From assembly GCF_006517435.1 (NCBI RefSeq), contig NZ_VHQG01000002.1, forward strand, positions 1,361,806 through 1,425,805: 64,000 nucleotides of DNA, given 5' to 3'. Source of the DNA: Schumannella soli. Its GTDB lineage: Bacteria > Actinomycetota > Actinomycetes > Actinomycetales > Microbacteriaceae. The translations under genes were made by a program, and so were the position numbers. The notes under the pieces are model-generated. The model saw only the letters and a program-made list of their open reading frames with translations. It was not told where the DNA came from and did not search any database. Positions 35,252 to 42,538 of the stretch are shown in pieces (within the stretch, counting starts at the first letter, position 1; each line of letters starts with the position of its first letter).

Positions 35252-36229
35252 CTAGCGCGTCGTACCGGCGACCTTGGGCAGCGCGCCGCCGGCGGCGGCG
35301 TTGCGGTCGGGCCGGAAGTTCGTGAAGTCGACGCCGTCGATGGCGCCGACGAGGGCGAGCTCGTCCTCGATCTGAGCGGCCTCCCACTCCTCCGGTCCGA
35401 CGAGCGGCAGACGCACGCGGGGGCTGGAGATGCGGCCGAGGCCGTGCAGCACGTACTTCGCCGCGACGGTGCCGGGCACGTGGGTCATGATCGCGCGCAC
35501 GAGAGGCTCGAGAGCCTGGTGCGCCGCGGTCGCCGTGGCGAGGTCGCTCGCGTTCACGGCGTCGATGATCGTGCGGTACGGCGCGGAGGCGACGTTCGCG
35601 GTGACGCCGATCAGGCCGGTCGCGCCGATCGACAGGTGCGGCAGCACGTTGGCGTCGTCGCCCGAGAAGTAGAGCAGGTCGGTCTGGTTCAGCACCCGGC
35701 TGACCTGGCTGAAGTCGCCCTTCGCATCCTTGATCGCCCGCACGTTCGGGTGCTTGGCGATGCGCAGGATCGTCTCGTAGGCGATCGGCACGCCGGTGCG
35801 GCCGGGGATGTCGTAGAGGATGACCGGGAGGTCGGTCGAGTCGGCGACCATGCGGAAGTGGGTGAGGATGCCCGCTTGGGTCGGCTTGTTGTAGTACGGC
35901 GTGACGATCATGATGCCGTCGGCGCCGGCCTTCTCGCTGGCCCTGTAGAGCTCGATCGCGTGCGCGGTCTCGTTCGAGCCGCCGCCCGTGATGATCTTGG
36001 CGCGGCCGGCGCTGACGCTCTTCGCGACCTCGACGAGCTTGATCTTCTCCGGGTCGGTCAGGGTGCTGGTCTCACCGGTGGTGCCGGTGACGACGATGCC
36101 GTCGGCGCCATCCTGGATGCAGCGGTCGATGTGCTTCTCGACGTCGTTCCAGTCCACTTCGCCGTCGGCGGTGAACGGAGTCACCAGCGCGACGAGGACC
36201 TGACCGAACGGGTTAGCAGAAGTCGACAC
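35252..36229 (-). CDS. dapA: 4-hydroxy-tetrahydrodipicolinate synthase
   Basis: A 325-residue (beta/alpha)8 aldolase. It shows FGQVLVALVTPFTADGEVDW, the substrate loop GTTGETSTLTDPEK, the proton-relay Tyr in ILYDIPGRTGVP, and the Schiff-base Lys in AIKDAKGDFSQV. It condenses pyruvate with aspartate semialdehyde in the first step to diaminopimelate and lysine. GTG 36229 follows TAGCCT by 6 bases. It lies between thyX and rnj; dapB is 3 kb away and dapF 16 kb away in this window. Confidence 0.95.
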   Translation of the reverse strand: MSTSANPFGQVLVALVTPFTADGEVDWNDVEKHIDRCIQDGADGIVVTGTTGETSTLTDPEKIKLVEVAKSVSAGRAKIITGGGSNETAHAIELYRASEKAGADGIMIVTPYYNKPTQAGILTHFRMVADSTDLPVILYDIPGRTGVPIAYETILRIAKHPNVRAIKDAKGDFSQVSRVLNQTDLLYFSGDDANVLPHLSIGATGLIGVTANVASAPYRTIIDAVNASDLATATAAHQALEPLVRAIMTHVPGTVAAKYVLHGLGRISSPRVRLPLVGPEEWEAAQIEDELALVGAIDGVDFTNFRPDRNAAAGGALPKVAGTTR

Positions 36230-36235
36230 GACCCC

Positions 36236-36241
36236 AGGCTA
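36236..36241 (-). promoter_or_regulatory. -10 box of dapA (leaderless type)
   Basis: TAGCCT on the minus strand, 6 bases, then GTG 36229. Confidence 0.5.
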
Positions 36242-36281
36242 GCGGAGGGCCGCGGTGCTGTTCTCCCGCGTCATCCGTCGT

Positions 36282-36312
36282 TCGCCGGCCCGAGCACGGC
36301 CCGGGCCGGCGA
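36282..36312. terminator. Terminator after thyX
   Basis: A perfect 11-bp inverted repeat (36282-36292 with 36302-36312) with a 9-base loop lies 13 bases beyond the thyX stop. Confidence 0.7.
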
Positions 36313-36324
36313 TGCGCGGGCGGG

Positions 36325-37107
36325 TCAGGGGGCGACGCGGCCGTTCGCCTGGAAGGCGGCGTGGGTGAGCGGCATGAGCGGCTGCCACAGCCCCTCCATC
36401 TGCTCGGCCGCCATCTCGATCTCGCGCTGCGGGAACGAGGGGAAGTGAGAGTCCTCGTGCTTCGTGCGCAGCGACAGGAAGTTCATGAGCGACCGCGCGT
36501 TCACGGTCACGTACATGGACGAGTAGATCGAGAGCGGCAGCACGGCGCGGGCGACCTCGCGGGCGATGCCGGCGGCGAGCATCCGCTGGTAGCTCTCATA
36601 GGCCTCGGTCGCGACGCGGCGGCTCTCGGCGACGACCAGCTCGTGCTGCTCGACCGTGCCCTCCTCGAAGACGTAGGCGCCGGGCTTGCCGACCTGGATG
36701 AGACGACGCTCGGGGCCGGGCACGTAGAAGACGGGACGCAGCTCGCGGTAGCGACCCGACTCCTCGTTGTAGCTCGCCATGCGGTGACGCATGAACTCGC
36801 GGAACACGAAGATCGGCGCCTGCACGTAGAAGGTGAGCGAGTTGTGCTCGAAGGGCGAGCCGTGGCGGTCGCGCATGAGGTAGTTGATGAGGCCGCGGTC
36901 GCGGTCGGTGGCCTCGGTTCCGGCGGCCGCCGCGTCCAGCGTCTTCTCGCCCTGGGTCGACACGCGCGCGGCGAACAGCACGTCGGAGTCGCTCGCGCTC
37001 GAGCGCACCAGCTCGACCTTCACGTCGGAGCGGAACACCGGCTCCGGAGCGGCGGCGGCAGCCGGATCGGAAGCGGACGAGGCGGCGGGAGCGGGAGCGT
37101 CGGACAC
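36325..37107 (-). CDS. thyX: Flavin-dependent thymidylate synthase
   Basis: 260 residues. The diagnostic ThyX motif RHRMASYNEESGRY is intact, preceded by HGSPFEHNSLTFYVQAPIFV and followed by TVEQHELVVAESRRVATEAY and LPLSIYSSMYVTVNARSLMN. ThyX methylates dUMP using methylene-THF and FADH2. The first 25 residues are Ala/Ser/Pro-rich. I chose GTG 37107 because TAGGGT (37115-37120) lies 7 bases upstream; a GTG 3 codons and an ATG 11 codons further upstream are alternatives. It is the first of thyX-dapA-rnj on this strand and divergent from the osmC-like gene. Confidence 0.93.
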   Translation of the reverse strand: MSDAPAPAASSASDPAAAAAPEPVFRSDVKVELVRSSASDSDVLFAARVSTQGEKTLDAAAAGTEATDRDRGLINYLMRDRHGSPFEHNSLTFYVQAPIFVFREFMRHRMASYNEESGRYRELRPVFYVPGPERRLIQVGKPGAYVFEEGTVEQHELVVAESRRVATEAYESYQRMLAAGIAREVARAVLPLSIYSSMYVTVNARSLMNFLSLRTKHEDSHFPSFPQREIEMAAEQMEGLWQPLMPLTHAAFQANGRVAP

Positions 37108-37114
37108 GGCCTTC

Positions 37115-37120
37115 ACCCTA
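37115..37120 (-). promoter_or_regulatory. -10 box of thyX (leaderless type)
   Basis: TAGGGT on the minus strand, 7 bases, then GTG 37107. It helps choose among three possible thyX starts. Confidence 0.45.
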
Positions 37121-37324
37121 GCGAGCACGACCGACCTCATCGACGCACCCGGCCGGATCGTCCCATGCGGGTCGCCTCGCGCGGCCCGAATCAGGGAGTC
37201 GCGTGGATGACCGGATCCGCGTCGGCGCCCGCGCGTAGTGTGAGCGGCACCCGCCGGAGCCGTGCCGCACCTCGGTGCCGTCGCTCCGCATCCCGCCGTC
37301 CCGGCACCCCGCGAGGAGGACCCC

Positions 37325-37750
37325 ATGGCAGTGACCAGCGAGGCGACGACGCTCTGGTTCGGCGATCTGGCGAGCGGATCGGGCGCGACCAGCCTCGACT
37401 CCTCCGACGCGGGCGAGTTCCCGGTGACCTGGGCGGCGCGCGCCGAGGGCGTCGCGGGCCGCACGAACCCTGAGGAGCTGCTCGGCGCCGCGCACTCCGC
37501 CTGCTTCTCGATGGCCCTGTCGAACGCGCTCGGTCAGGCGGGCACCCCGCCGGAGAGCCTGCAGATCACCGCCGCCGTGACCTTCGCGCCGGGTCACGGG
37601 ATCACCGGCAGCCACCTGCTCGTTAGCGCCAAGGTGCCCGGTCTCAGCGAGGCCGGCTTCATCGCGGCGGCCGAGGACGCGAAGAGGAACTGCCCGGTGT
37701 CGCAGGCCCTCGCCGGCATCCCGATCACGCTCGAGGCGAGCCTCGCCTAG
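37325..37750 (+). CDS. OsmC/Ohr-family peroxiredoxin
   Basis: 141 residues. Both redox cysteines are present: the peroxidatic one in LLGAAHSACFSMALSNAL and the resolving one in DAKRNCPVSQALAGI. The layout, with FPVTWAARAEGVAGRTNPEE, is that of OsmC proper, which reduces organic hydroperoxides with thiols. ATG 37325 has GAGGAGGACCCC directly upstream, a strong site; upstream codons in frame are not part of the gene. A TAGTGT box at 37236-37241 is a possible promoter with a leader of about 77 bases. Confidence 0.88.
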   Translation: MAVTSEATTLWFGDLASGSGATSLDSSDAGEFPVTWAARAEGVAGRTNPEELLGAAHSACFSMALSNALGQAGTPPESLQITAAVTFAPGHGITGSHLLVSAKVPGLSEAGFIAAAEDAKRNCPVSQALAGIPITLEASLA

Positions 37751-37849
37751 GCGACGGCCGACGACGCGCCGCGCGCGCCGCGCTCCCGCCGACGGCGTCG
37801 CGACGCCGGCACCGCATCCATCCGCTCCCCCGACCCGAAAGACGCCCGC

Positions 37850-38752
37850 ATGGCCCGTTCACGCCGGGTGCTGATCTCCGGAGCCTCCGGGCTCGTCGGC
37901 ACCGCCCTCACGAAGTCCCTCCGCTCCGCCGGCGAGGAGGTGCGCCACCTCGTGCGCCGCGATCCGCGCAGCTCGGAGGAGGTGAGATGGGATCCGGCCG
38001 CCGGCCGACTCGACCCCGCCCAGCTGGAGGGGGTGGACGCGGTCGTCAACCTGTCCGGCGCGAGCGTCGGCCGCATCCCCTGGACGGCCGGCTACCGCGC
38101 CGAGCTGCGCGACTCGCGCCTCGACACGACCCGCACGATCGCCACGGCGATCGGTCGCGCGAAGTCTGCCCCGCGGGTGCTCATCAACGCCTCCGCGGTC
38201 GGGATCTACGGCGACCGGCCCGGCGAGCGGCTCAGCGAGGACTCCGCGCCCGGCAGCGGTTTCCTGCCCGAGCTCGTCGTCGACTGGGAGGCGGCCGCGC
38301 AGGGTGCGGCCGATCGCACCCGCGTCGTCAGCATCCGCTCGGGCGTCGTCGTCGCGCACAGCGGCGGATTCGGGCCGGTGCGGCAGCTGACGCAGTTCGG
38401 CCTCGGCACGCGCTTCGGCTCGGGAGGTCAGTTCTGGCCGTGGATCTCGCTGTTCGACGAGGTCGCGGCGATCCGGCACCTGCTCGACTCGGAGCTCGCG
38501 GGTCCGGTCAACCTGGTCGGCCCGACCCCGGCCACGAGCGACCGCGTGACGCGGGTCTACGCGCGCGAGCTGCACCGGCCGCGGCTGCTGCCGGCGCCGG
38601 AGTTCGCGGTGCGGATGCTCGGCGAGGCCGGTCAGCGCCTGCTGCTCGACAGCGCCGAGGTGCTGCCGACGCGGCTGCGCTCCGACGGCTTCCACTGGAA
38701 GCACGGCGAGATCGACGACGCGGTCGCGGCCGTCGTGCGCGGCGAGGCCTGA
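37850..38752 (+). CDS. TIGR01777-family NAD(P)-dependent epimerase-like oxidoreductase
   Basis: A 300-residue short-chain-type Rossmann protein. It opens VLISGASGLVGTALTKSLRS (nucleotide-binding Gly motif), has AVVNLSGASVGRIPWTAGYR, LINASAVGIYGDRP with the catalytic Ser-Tyr region, and VSIRSGVVVAHSGGFGPVRQ. The C-terminal DUF1731 segment reads ARELHRPRLLPAPEFAVRML and EVLPTRLRSDGFHWKH. The family (YfcH, SulA-like) has no firmly established substrate. It stands alone between the osmC-like gene and the TPR gene. Confidence 0.85.
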   Translation: MARSRRVLISGASGLVGTALTKSLRSAGEEVRHLVRRDPRSSEEVRWDPAAGRLDPAQLEGVDAVVNLSGASVGRIPWTAGYRAELRDSRLDTTRTIATAIGRAKSAPRVLINASAVGIYGDRPGERLSEDSAPGSGFLPELVVDWEAAAQGAADRTRVVSIRSGVVVAHSGGFGPVRQLTQFGLGTRFGSGGQFWPWISLFDEVAAIRHLLDSELAGPVNLVGPTPATSDRVTRVYARELHRPRLLPAPEFAVRMLGEAGQRLLLDSAEVLPTRLRSDGFHWKHGEIDDAVAAVVRGEA

Positions 38753-38773
38753 GCGGCGCGGCCGCTCTAGAGC

Positions 38774-39364
38774 TCAGGCCCGGGAGTAGCGGATCGCCTG
38801 CCGCGTCGCCCAGCGCGCCCGGCGGCGGTCGCCGCTCGCGTCGTAGACGAGACCCAGTCGGAACCAGGCCCGCCAGTCGTCGGGGGCGGCTTCGACCGCC
38901 TCGCGGTAGCGGGGGAAGACGGCCTCCGCGGCGTCGCGGTCGACGCGCCCGCTCGCCTGCACCGGCAGGGGTTCGGCGGGCATCCCGTTCTCGGACTCGA
39001 GCCGGGCGGCGAGCCGGTCGGCGCGCACGGCGAAGATCAGCTCGGCGGCGAGCGCCCAGATGCCCAGCAACGGCAGCACGATCAGGGCGACGCCGAGCGC
39101 GATCGCGACCGGCTCCCCGATCGTGAGCAGCAGGATCGCGTACCCGAGCGCGAAGACCAGGTAGAGCAGCAGCAGGGCCGCCATGACGATCGCCGCGGCG
39201 CGAGCGCGCAGCAGGGCGCCGCGGCGGCGCGGGACGGCGCCGGCGCCGGCCGTGGCTGCCGGCTGCCCAGCCGGCTGACCGTGCTCGGCTGAACCGTGCT
39301 CGGCTGAACCGTGCTCGGCTGGACCGTGCGCGGCCGCCGGGTCCCGCTCGGCCGACTCAGTCAT
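38774..39364 (-). CDS. Membrane protein with C-terminal TPR-like segment
   Basis: 196 residues. A His/Glu/Ala-rich cytoplasmic start contains PAEHGSAEHGSAEHG, encoded by a 15-bp tandem repeat. Two transmembrane helices follow (AAAIVMAALLLLYLVFALGY and AIALGVALIVLPLLGIWALA). The C-terminal segment RYREAVEAAPDDWRAWFRLG, then YDASGDRRRARWATRQAIRY, is one TPR-like helical pair. No function is recognisable; a scaffold at the membrane is a guess. The ATG overlaps the dapB stop by 8 bases, so the two are co-translated. Confidence 0.65.
   Translation of the reverse strand: MTESAERDPAAAHGPAEHGSAEHGSAEHGQPAGQPAATAGAGAVPRRRGALLRARAAAIVMAALLLLYLVFALGYAILLLTIGEPVAIALGVALIVLPLLGIWALAAELIFAVRADRLAARLESENGMPAEPLPVQASGRVDRDAAEAVFPRYREAVEAAPDDWRAWFRLGLVYDASGDRRRARWATRQAIRYSRA
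39278..39329. repeat. 15-bp tandem repeat inside the TPR membrane protein
   Basis: Three nearly identical 15-bp units (39278-39292, 39293-39307, 39308-39322) plus a partial fourth encode repeated AEHGS in the N-terminal tail. Such in-frame repeats can change copy number without a frameshift. Confidence 0.8.
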
Positions 39365-40091
39365 CCAGGCCCAGGATCGCGTCGAGACCGACCGTGAGGC
39401 CGCGGGCGTCGGGCAGCGCACGGAGCGCCGCGAGGATTCCGGCCTCGTACGAGCGGCCCGAGATCGTCTGATGCGTCAGGCGCAGCACCTCGCCCTCACC
39501 GCCGAACACGACGTCCTGCTGGGCGACGATGCCCGACATCCGCATCGAGTGAACGGGGATGCTCGCCACCTGCTGTCCGCGGGCCCGCTGATCGACGTGG
39601 GGGGCGGCGACCGGACCGAGCTCGGCACGGGCGGCCGTGATCAGCTCGGCGGTGCGGGTCGCGGTGCCCGACGGCGAGTCGATCTTGGTCGCGGCGTGCG
39701 CCTCGATGATCTCGACGGAGTCGAAATAGCGGCCGGCGATCGCCGCGAAGCGGGTCGCGAGCACCGAGCCGACGGAGAAGTTCGGCACGACGATGACGCC
39801 CAGGTCGGGCAGCTCGGCGAGGCGGTGGCCGAGCTTCGCGAGACGCTCGGCGTTCCAGCCGGAGGTGCCGACGAGCACCGGCTTGCCGGCGGAGAGCGCC
39901 GCCTCGACGATCGTGGGCGAGACGACCGGGACGGTCATGTCGACGACGAGATCGGCGTCGGCGAGCGCATCCAGCCCGTCTTTCGACGACAGGCGCGCCG
40001 TGACCTCGAAGCCCTCGGTGCGGTCGATCAGATCGGCGGCGAGGCCACCCAGCTTTCCGGTGGCGCCGACGACGGCGACTCGTGAGGTCAT
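39357..40091 (-). CDS. dapB: 4-hydroxy-tetrahydrodipicolinate reductase
   Basis: A 244-residue NAD(P)H reductase. It starts VAVVGATGKLGGLAADLIDR (nucleotide-binding loop); LVDMTVPVVSPTIVEAAL and VLVGTSGWNAERL follow. The substrate motif is EAHAATKIDSPSGTATRTAE with the catalytic Lys and Ser-Gly-Thr. The canonical HH pair of the E-x-HH motif reads HA here, a change seen in some actinobacterial DapB. It reduces the DapA product on the lysine/DAP path. ATG 40091 lies 7 bases after TAGGCT. Confidence 0.94.
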   Translation of the reverse strand: MTSRVAVVGATGKLGGLAADLIDRTEGFEVTARLSSKDGLDALADADLVVDMTVPVVSPTIVEAALSAGKPVLVGTSGWNAERLAKLGHRLAELPDLGVIVVPNFSVGSVLATRFAAIAGRYFDSVEIIEAHAATKIDSPSGTATRTAELITAARAELGPVAAPHVDQRARGQQVASIPVHSMRMSGIVAQQDVVFGGEGEVLRLTHQTISGRSYEAGILAALRALPDARGLTVGLDAILGLDD

Positions 40092-40098
40092 GGCGTCC

Positions 40099-40104
40099 AG
40101 CCTA
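40099..40104 (-). promoter_or_regulatory. -10 box of dapB (leaderless type)
   Basis: TAGGCT on the minus strand, 7 bases, then ATG 40091. Confidence 0.5.
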
Positions 40105-40176
40105 GGCGAGCGCGGGGCGCGCGACCGGCCCAGCGAGAGGCCTCGCGGTCGGGCTCGCGGCGCCGCGCACCGACGC

Positions 40177-40950
40177 TCAGCGCGACGGCAGCGTCAGGAT
40201 CTCGGCGCCGGTCTCGGTGATCGCGATCGTGTGCTCGGTGTGGGCCGTGCGGCAGCCGGTGGAGCTGCGCAGGGTCCAGCCGTCGGCATCCGTCACCAGC
40301 ACGTCGGTGTCGGCCATGACCCACGGTTCGAGCGCGAGCAGGAGCCCGGGGCGGAGACGGTAGCCGCGGCCCGGGCGCCCGTCGTTGGCGACGTGCGGAT
40401 CGCCGTGCATCGTCGAGCCGATGCCGTGCCCGCCGAACTCGAGGTTGATCGGGTACCCCTCGGCGCCCAGCACCTGCCCGATCGCGTGCGAGAGATCGCC
40501 GACCCGCACGTCGGGGCCGGCGATGTCGATCGCGGCGGCGAGAGCGCGCTGCGTGACGTCGATCAGCGCGAGGTCCTCGGCGCGAGCGGACTCCCCCACG
40601 ACGAAGCTGATCGCGGCGTCGGCGGCGATGCCGTCGAGCAGCACCGCGAGGTCGAGGGTGAGCAGGTCGCCGTCGGCGAGCGCGTAGTCGTGCGGCATGC
40701 CGTGCAGCACGGCGTCGTTGACGGCCGTGCAGACGTAGTGCCCGAAGGGGCCGTTGCCGAAGGAGGGCGCGTAGTCGACGTAGCACGACTCGGCCCCGGC
40801 GTCGACGATCAGCTGCCGGGTGATCTCGTCGAGTTCGAGCAGGTTCGTGCCGACAAGGCTCTTCGACTTGAGGGTCTGCAGGATGTCGCCGACGAGGGCG
40901 CCGGTCGCGCGCGCCTTGTCGACCTCGGCCGGGGTCAGGATCTCGATCAC
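40177..40950 (-). CDS. map: Type I methionine aminopeptidase
   Basis: 257 residues with the pita-bread metal site intact: Asp in LTLDLAVLLDGIAADAAISF, the His in EFGGHGIGSTMHGDPHV, Glu in LLALEPWVM, and Glu near THTEHTIAITE. It removes initiator methionine from nascent proteins. The start is GTG 40950, preceded by TATAGT and 6 bases, so the message is probably leaderless. It is divergent from a small Xre regulator gene, and the shared 59-base gap is packed with TACCGG repeats, which suggests this copy is regulated. A second housekeeping map elsewhere is possible. Confidence 0.92.
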   Translation of the reverse strand: MIEILTPAEVDKARATGALVGDILQTLKSKSLVGTNLLELDEITRQLIVDAGAESCYVDYAPSFGNGPFGHYVCTAVNDAVLHGMPHDYALADGDLLTLDLAVLLDGIAADAAISFVVGESARAEDLALIDVTQRALAAAIDIAGPDVRVGDLSHAIGQVLGAEGYPINLEFGGHGIGSTMHGDPHVANDGRPGRGYRLRPGLLLALEPWVMADTDVLVTDADGWTLRSSTGCRTAHTEHTIAITETGAEILTLPSR

Positions 40951-40956
40951 CGGATA

Positions 40957-41003
40957 ACTATACCGGCCAGAAAGTACCGGCCAGATAATACCGGGACTAT
41001 CAT
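40957..41003. promoter_or_regulatory. Divergent map/xre promoters filled by 14-bp-spaced TACCGG repeats
   Basis: The map -10 TATAGT (40962-40957, minus) and the xre -10 TATCAT (40998-41003, plus) each lie 6 bases from their start codons. Between them TACCGGCCAG occurs at 40961-40970 and 40975-40984, and TACCGGG at 40989-40995, exactly 14 bases apart. The repeats are the likely binding sites of the Xre protein. Confidence 0.6.
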
Positions 41004-41009
41004 CGGGCC

Positions 41010-41303
41010 ATGGTCCGACTGCCGCTCACCCCCGCCGAACTCGAGCGTGGAGAGCGACTCGGATCCCTTCTGCGCACCGCTCGCGGCGACCGCTCACCCC
41101 TCACCGTGGCGCTCGACGCCGGCATCTCGCCCGAGACGCTGCGCAAGATCGAGACCGGCCGCATCGCCACCCCGGCGTTCCCCACGATCGCCGCCCTCGC
41201 CGAGGTGCTCGGACTCTCGCTCGACGCGGTGTGGGCCGAGGTGACCGCCGGCGAGCACCGCACGGCCGACGCTCGTGGCGCGGCGCATCCCGTCGCGATC
41301 TGA
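41010..41303 (+). CDS. Small Xre-family HTH regulator
   Basis: 97 residues, almost all one HTH_XRE domain: LGSLLRTARGDRSPLTVALD, then AGISPETLRKIETGRIATPA, then TIAALAEVLGLSLDAVWAEV. The recognition helix region is SPETLRKIETG. The C-terminal 20 residues are uncharacteristic, and there is no effector domain. It starts with ATG 41010, 6 bases after TATCAT (leaderless type). Position and the shared repeats suggest that it regulates itself and map. It is not part of an evident toxin-antitoxin pair: the flanking genes are a peptidase and an acetyltransferase. Confidence 0.8.
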   Translation: MVRLPLTPAELERGERLGSLLRTARGDRSPLTVALDAGISPETLRKIETGRIATPAFPTIAALAEVLGLSLDAVWAEVTAGEHRTADARGAAHPVAI

Positions 41304-41366
41304 CACCCCGGGCGCGTCCGGGCCACCGCGGGTCGGCACGCGTCGGCAGTGCCCGCCTGCGCGATC

Positions 41367-41372
41367 TAGCCT
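41367..41372 (+). promoter_or_regulatory. -10 box of the acetyltransferase gene (leaderless type)
   Basis: TAGCCT, 6 bases, then GTG 41379. Confidence 0.5.
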
Positions 41373-41378
41373 GGGATC

Positions 41379-41921
41379 GTGACCGACTTCCGCGAGACCG
41401 CCGTCGACGCCCCCGACGCCCAGACGCTGCTGACCGAGTACTTCACCGGTCGCGAGAAGACCTTCCCCTCGGCCCAGGGCACCTACCAGACCAAGCTCCC
41501 CGATCCGGCGGCGTTCACCGCAGATCGCGGACTGTTCCTCGTCGTGGCCGACGGGGCAGAGCTGCTGGGATGCGGGGGCATCCGCCGTATCGACGACGGC
41601 CCGCTCGGCGCGCGCTGGGAGATCAAGCACCTCTACGTGCGCGAGGCCGCGCGCGGGCGCCGGCTCGGCCGCGGCATCCTCGAGGAGCTCGAGCGCCGCG
41701 CGGCCGCGCTCGGAGCCGCCGAGCTCGTGCTCGACACGAACGACAGCCTCGAGGCGGCCGGGGGTCTCTATCGCAGCTCGGGCTACGTCACCGTCGAGCC
41801 CTACAACGACAACCCCAACGCGACGACCTGGTACGCGAAGCCGGTCGCGGCGACGCACTGGCTTCCGGAGCCCGACCGCCCGCCGTCGACCGCGTCGGGC
41901 TCCGCGGCTCAGTACGGCTGA
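41379..41921 (+). CDS. GNAT-family N-acetyltransferase
   Basis: A 180-residue GNAT protein. The acetyl-CoA motif A is LYVREAARGRRLGRGILEEL near residues 88-107, preceded by the beta strand GCGGIRRIDDG and ARWEIKH, and followed by LVLDTNDSLEAAGGLYRSSG and YVTVEPYNDNPNATTWYAK. The last pattern (PYNDNP, YAK) resembles acetyltransferases of the PA4866/YiaC group, but the substrate is unknown. It begins with GTG after a TAGCCT box. Its 3' end overlaps the convergent phosphatase gene by 13 bases. Confidence 0.85.
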   Translation: MTDFRETAVDAPDAQTLLTEYFTGREKTFPSAQGTYQTKLPDPAAFTADRGLFLVVADGAELLGCGGIRRIDDGPLGARWEIKHLYVREAARGRRLGRGILEELERRAAALGAAELVLDTNDSLEAAGGLYRSSGYVTVEPYNDNPNATTWYAKPVAATHWLPEPDRPPSTASGSAAQYG

Positions 41922-42538
41922 TCGACCGGGAGGCCCGTGCGCAGCTCGGCCGGCAGGTGGCCGAGGTCGTTGTGCGTCAGCAGCACCGGGGGCTTCGCCG
42001 AGCGCACGCGGATGATCGTGAGGCCGCAGTTCGCCTGGTTCACACCCATCCAGCGCCACGGCGCCGCGCCGAAGGCGTGCGCCACGAACGCGGCGATGAC
42101 GAAGTTGTGGGTGATCAGCAGCTCGTGGCGGTCCTCGCGCGAGGGCGTCATCCACTCGGAGAAGGCATCCGCCATCTGCGCCTCGCCCGCGTCGATCTCC
42201 TCGGGGGTGACCCCGCCGAAGAACGACTCGAAGCTGTGCGGCATGTCGGACGAGGGGCCGGCCGGGATGCAGTCCATGAGCAGAGCCGAGGGCTCGGCCT
42301 CGAGCGAGGGCAGCCGCTCGGTCATGATCTTCGCCGTCTCCTGCGCGCGCTGCAGCGGCGAGGTGTAGGCCGCGTCGAAGGGCACGCCGCCGAGGCGCTC
42401 GGCGATCGCGCGCGCCTGACGCACGCCGCGCGGGCTGAGCGGGCCGTCGGGCAAGCCGAACTCGGCGTCGCGCTGTTCGCCATGACGCACGAGGTAGAGG
42501 AAACGGGACACGGGAGCTCCTGGAGTCGTGGGGGTCAC
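41909..42538 (-). CDS. Histidine phosphatase superfamily protein
   Basis: 209 residues. The phosphohistidine motif LYLVRHGEQRDAEFG lies near residues 12-26. SPRGVRQARAIAERLGGVPF and YTSPLQRAQETAKIMTERL follow, and the second His lies in HELLITHNFVIAAFVAHAFG. All catalytic parts (RHG, Arg, Glu, His) are present. It could be a phosphoglycerate mutase-like or nucleotide/sugar phosphatase; the substrate cannot be inferred. Its ATG overlaps the M16 peptidase stop by 4 bases (ATGA), so the two are coupled. It overlaps the convergent acetyltransferase gene at the 3' end. Confidence 0.85.
   Translation of the reverse strand: MTPTTPGAPVSRFLYLVRHGEQRDAEFGLPDGPLSPRGVRQARAIAERLGGVPFDAAYTSPLQRAQETAKIMTERLPSLEAEPSALLMDCIPAGPSSDMPHSFESFFGGVTPEEIDAGEAQMADAFSEWMTPSREDRHELLITHNFVIAAFVAHAFGAAPWRWMGVNQANCGLTIIRVRSAKPPVLLTHNDLGHLPAELRTGLPVDQPY

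Noticed and set aside
41010..41303. Toxin-antitoxin system containing the small Xre protein
   Set aside because: No toxin-like partner gene overlaps or abuts it; neighbours are map and a GNAT protein with an independent promoter. The GNAT protein lacks the DUF1778 partner of known GNAT toxins.
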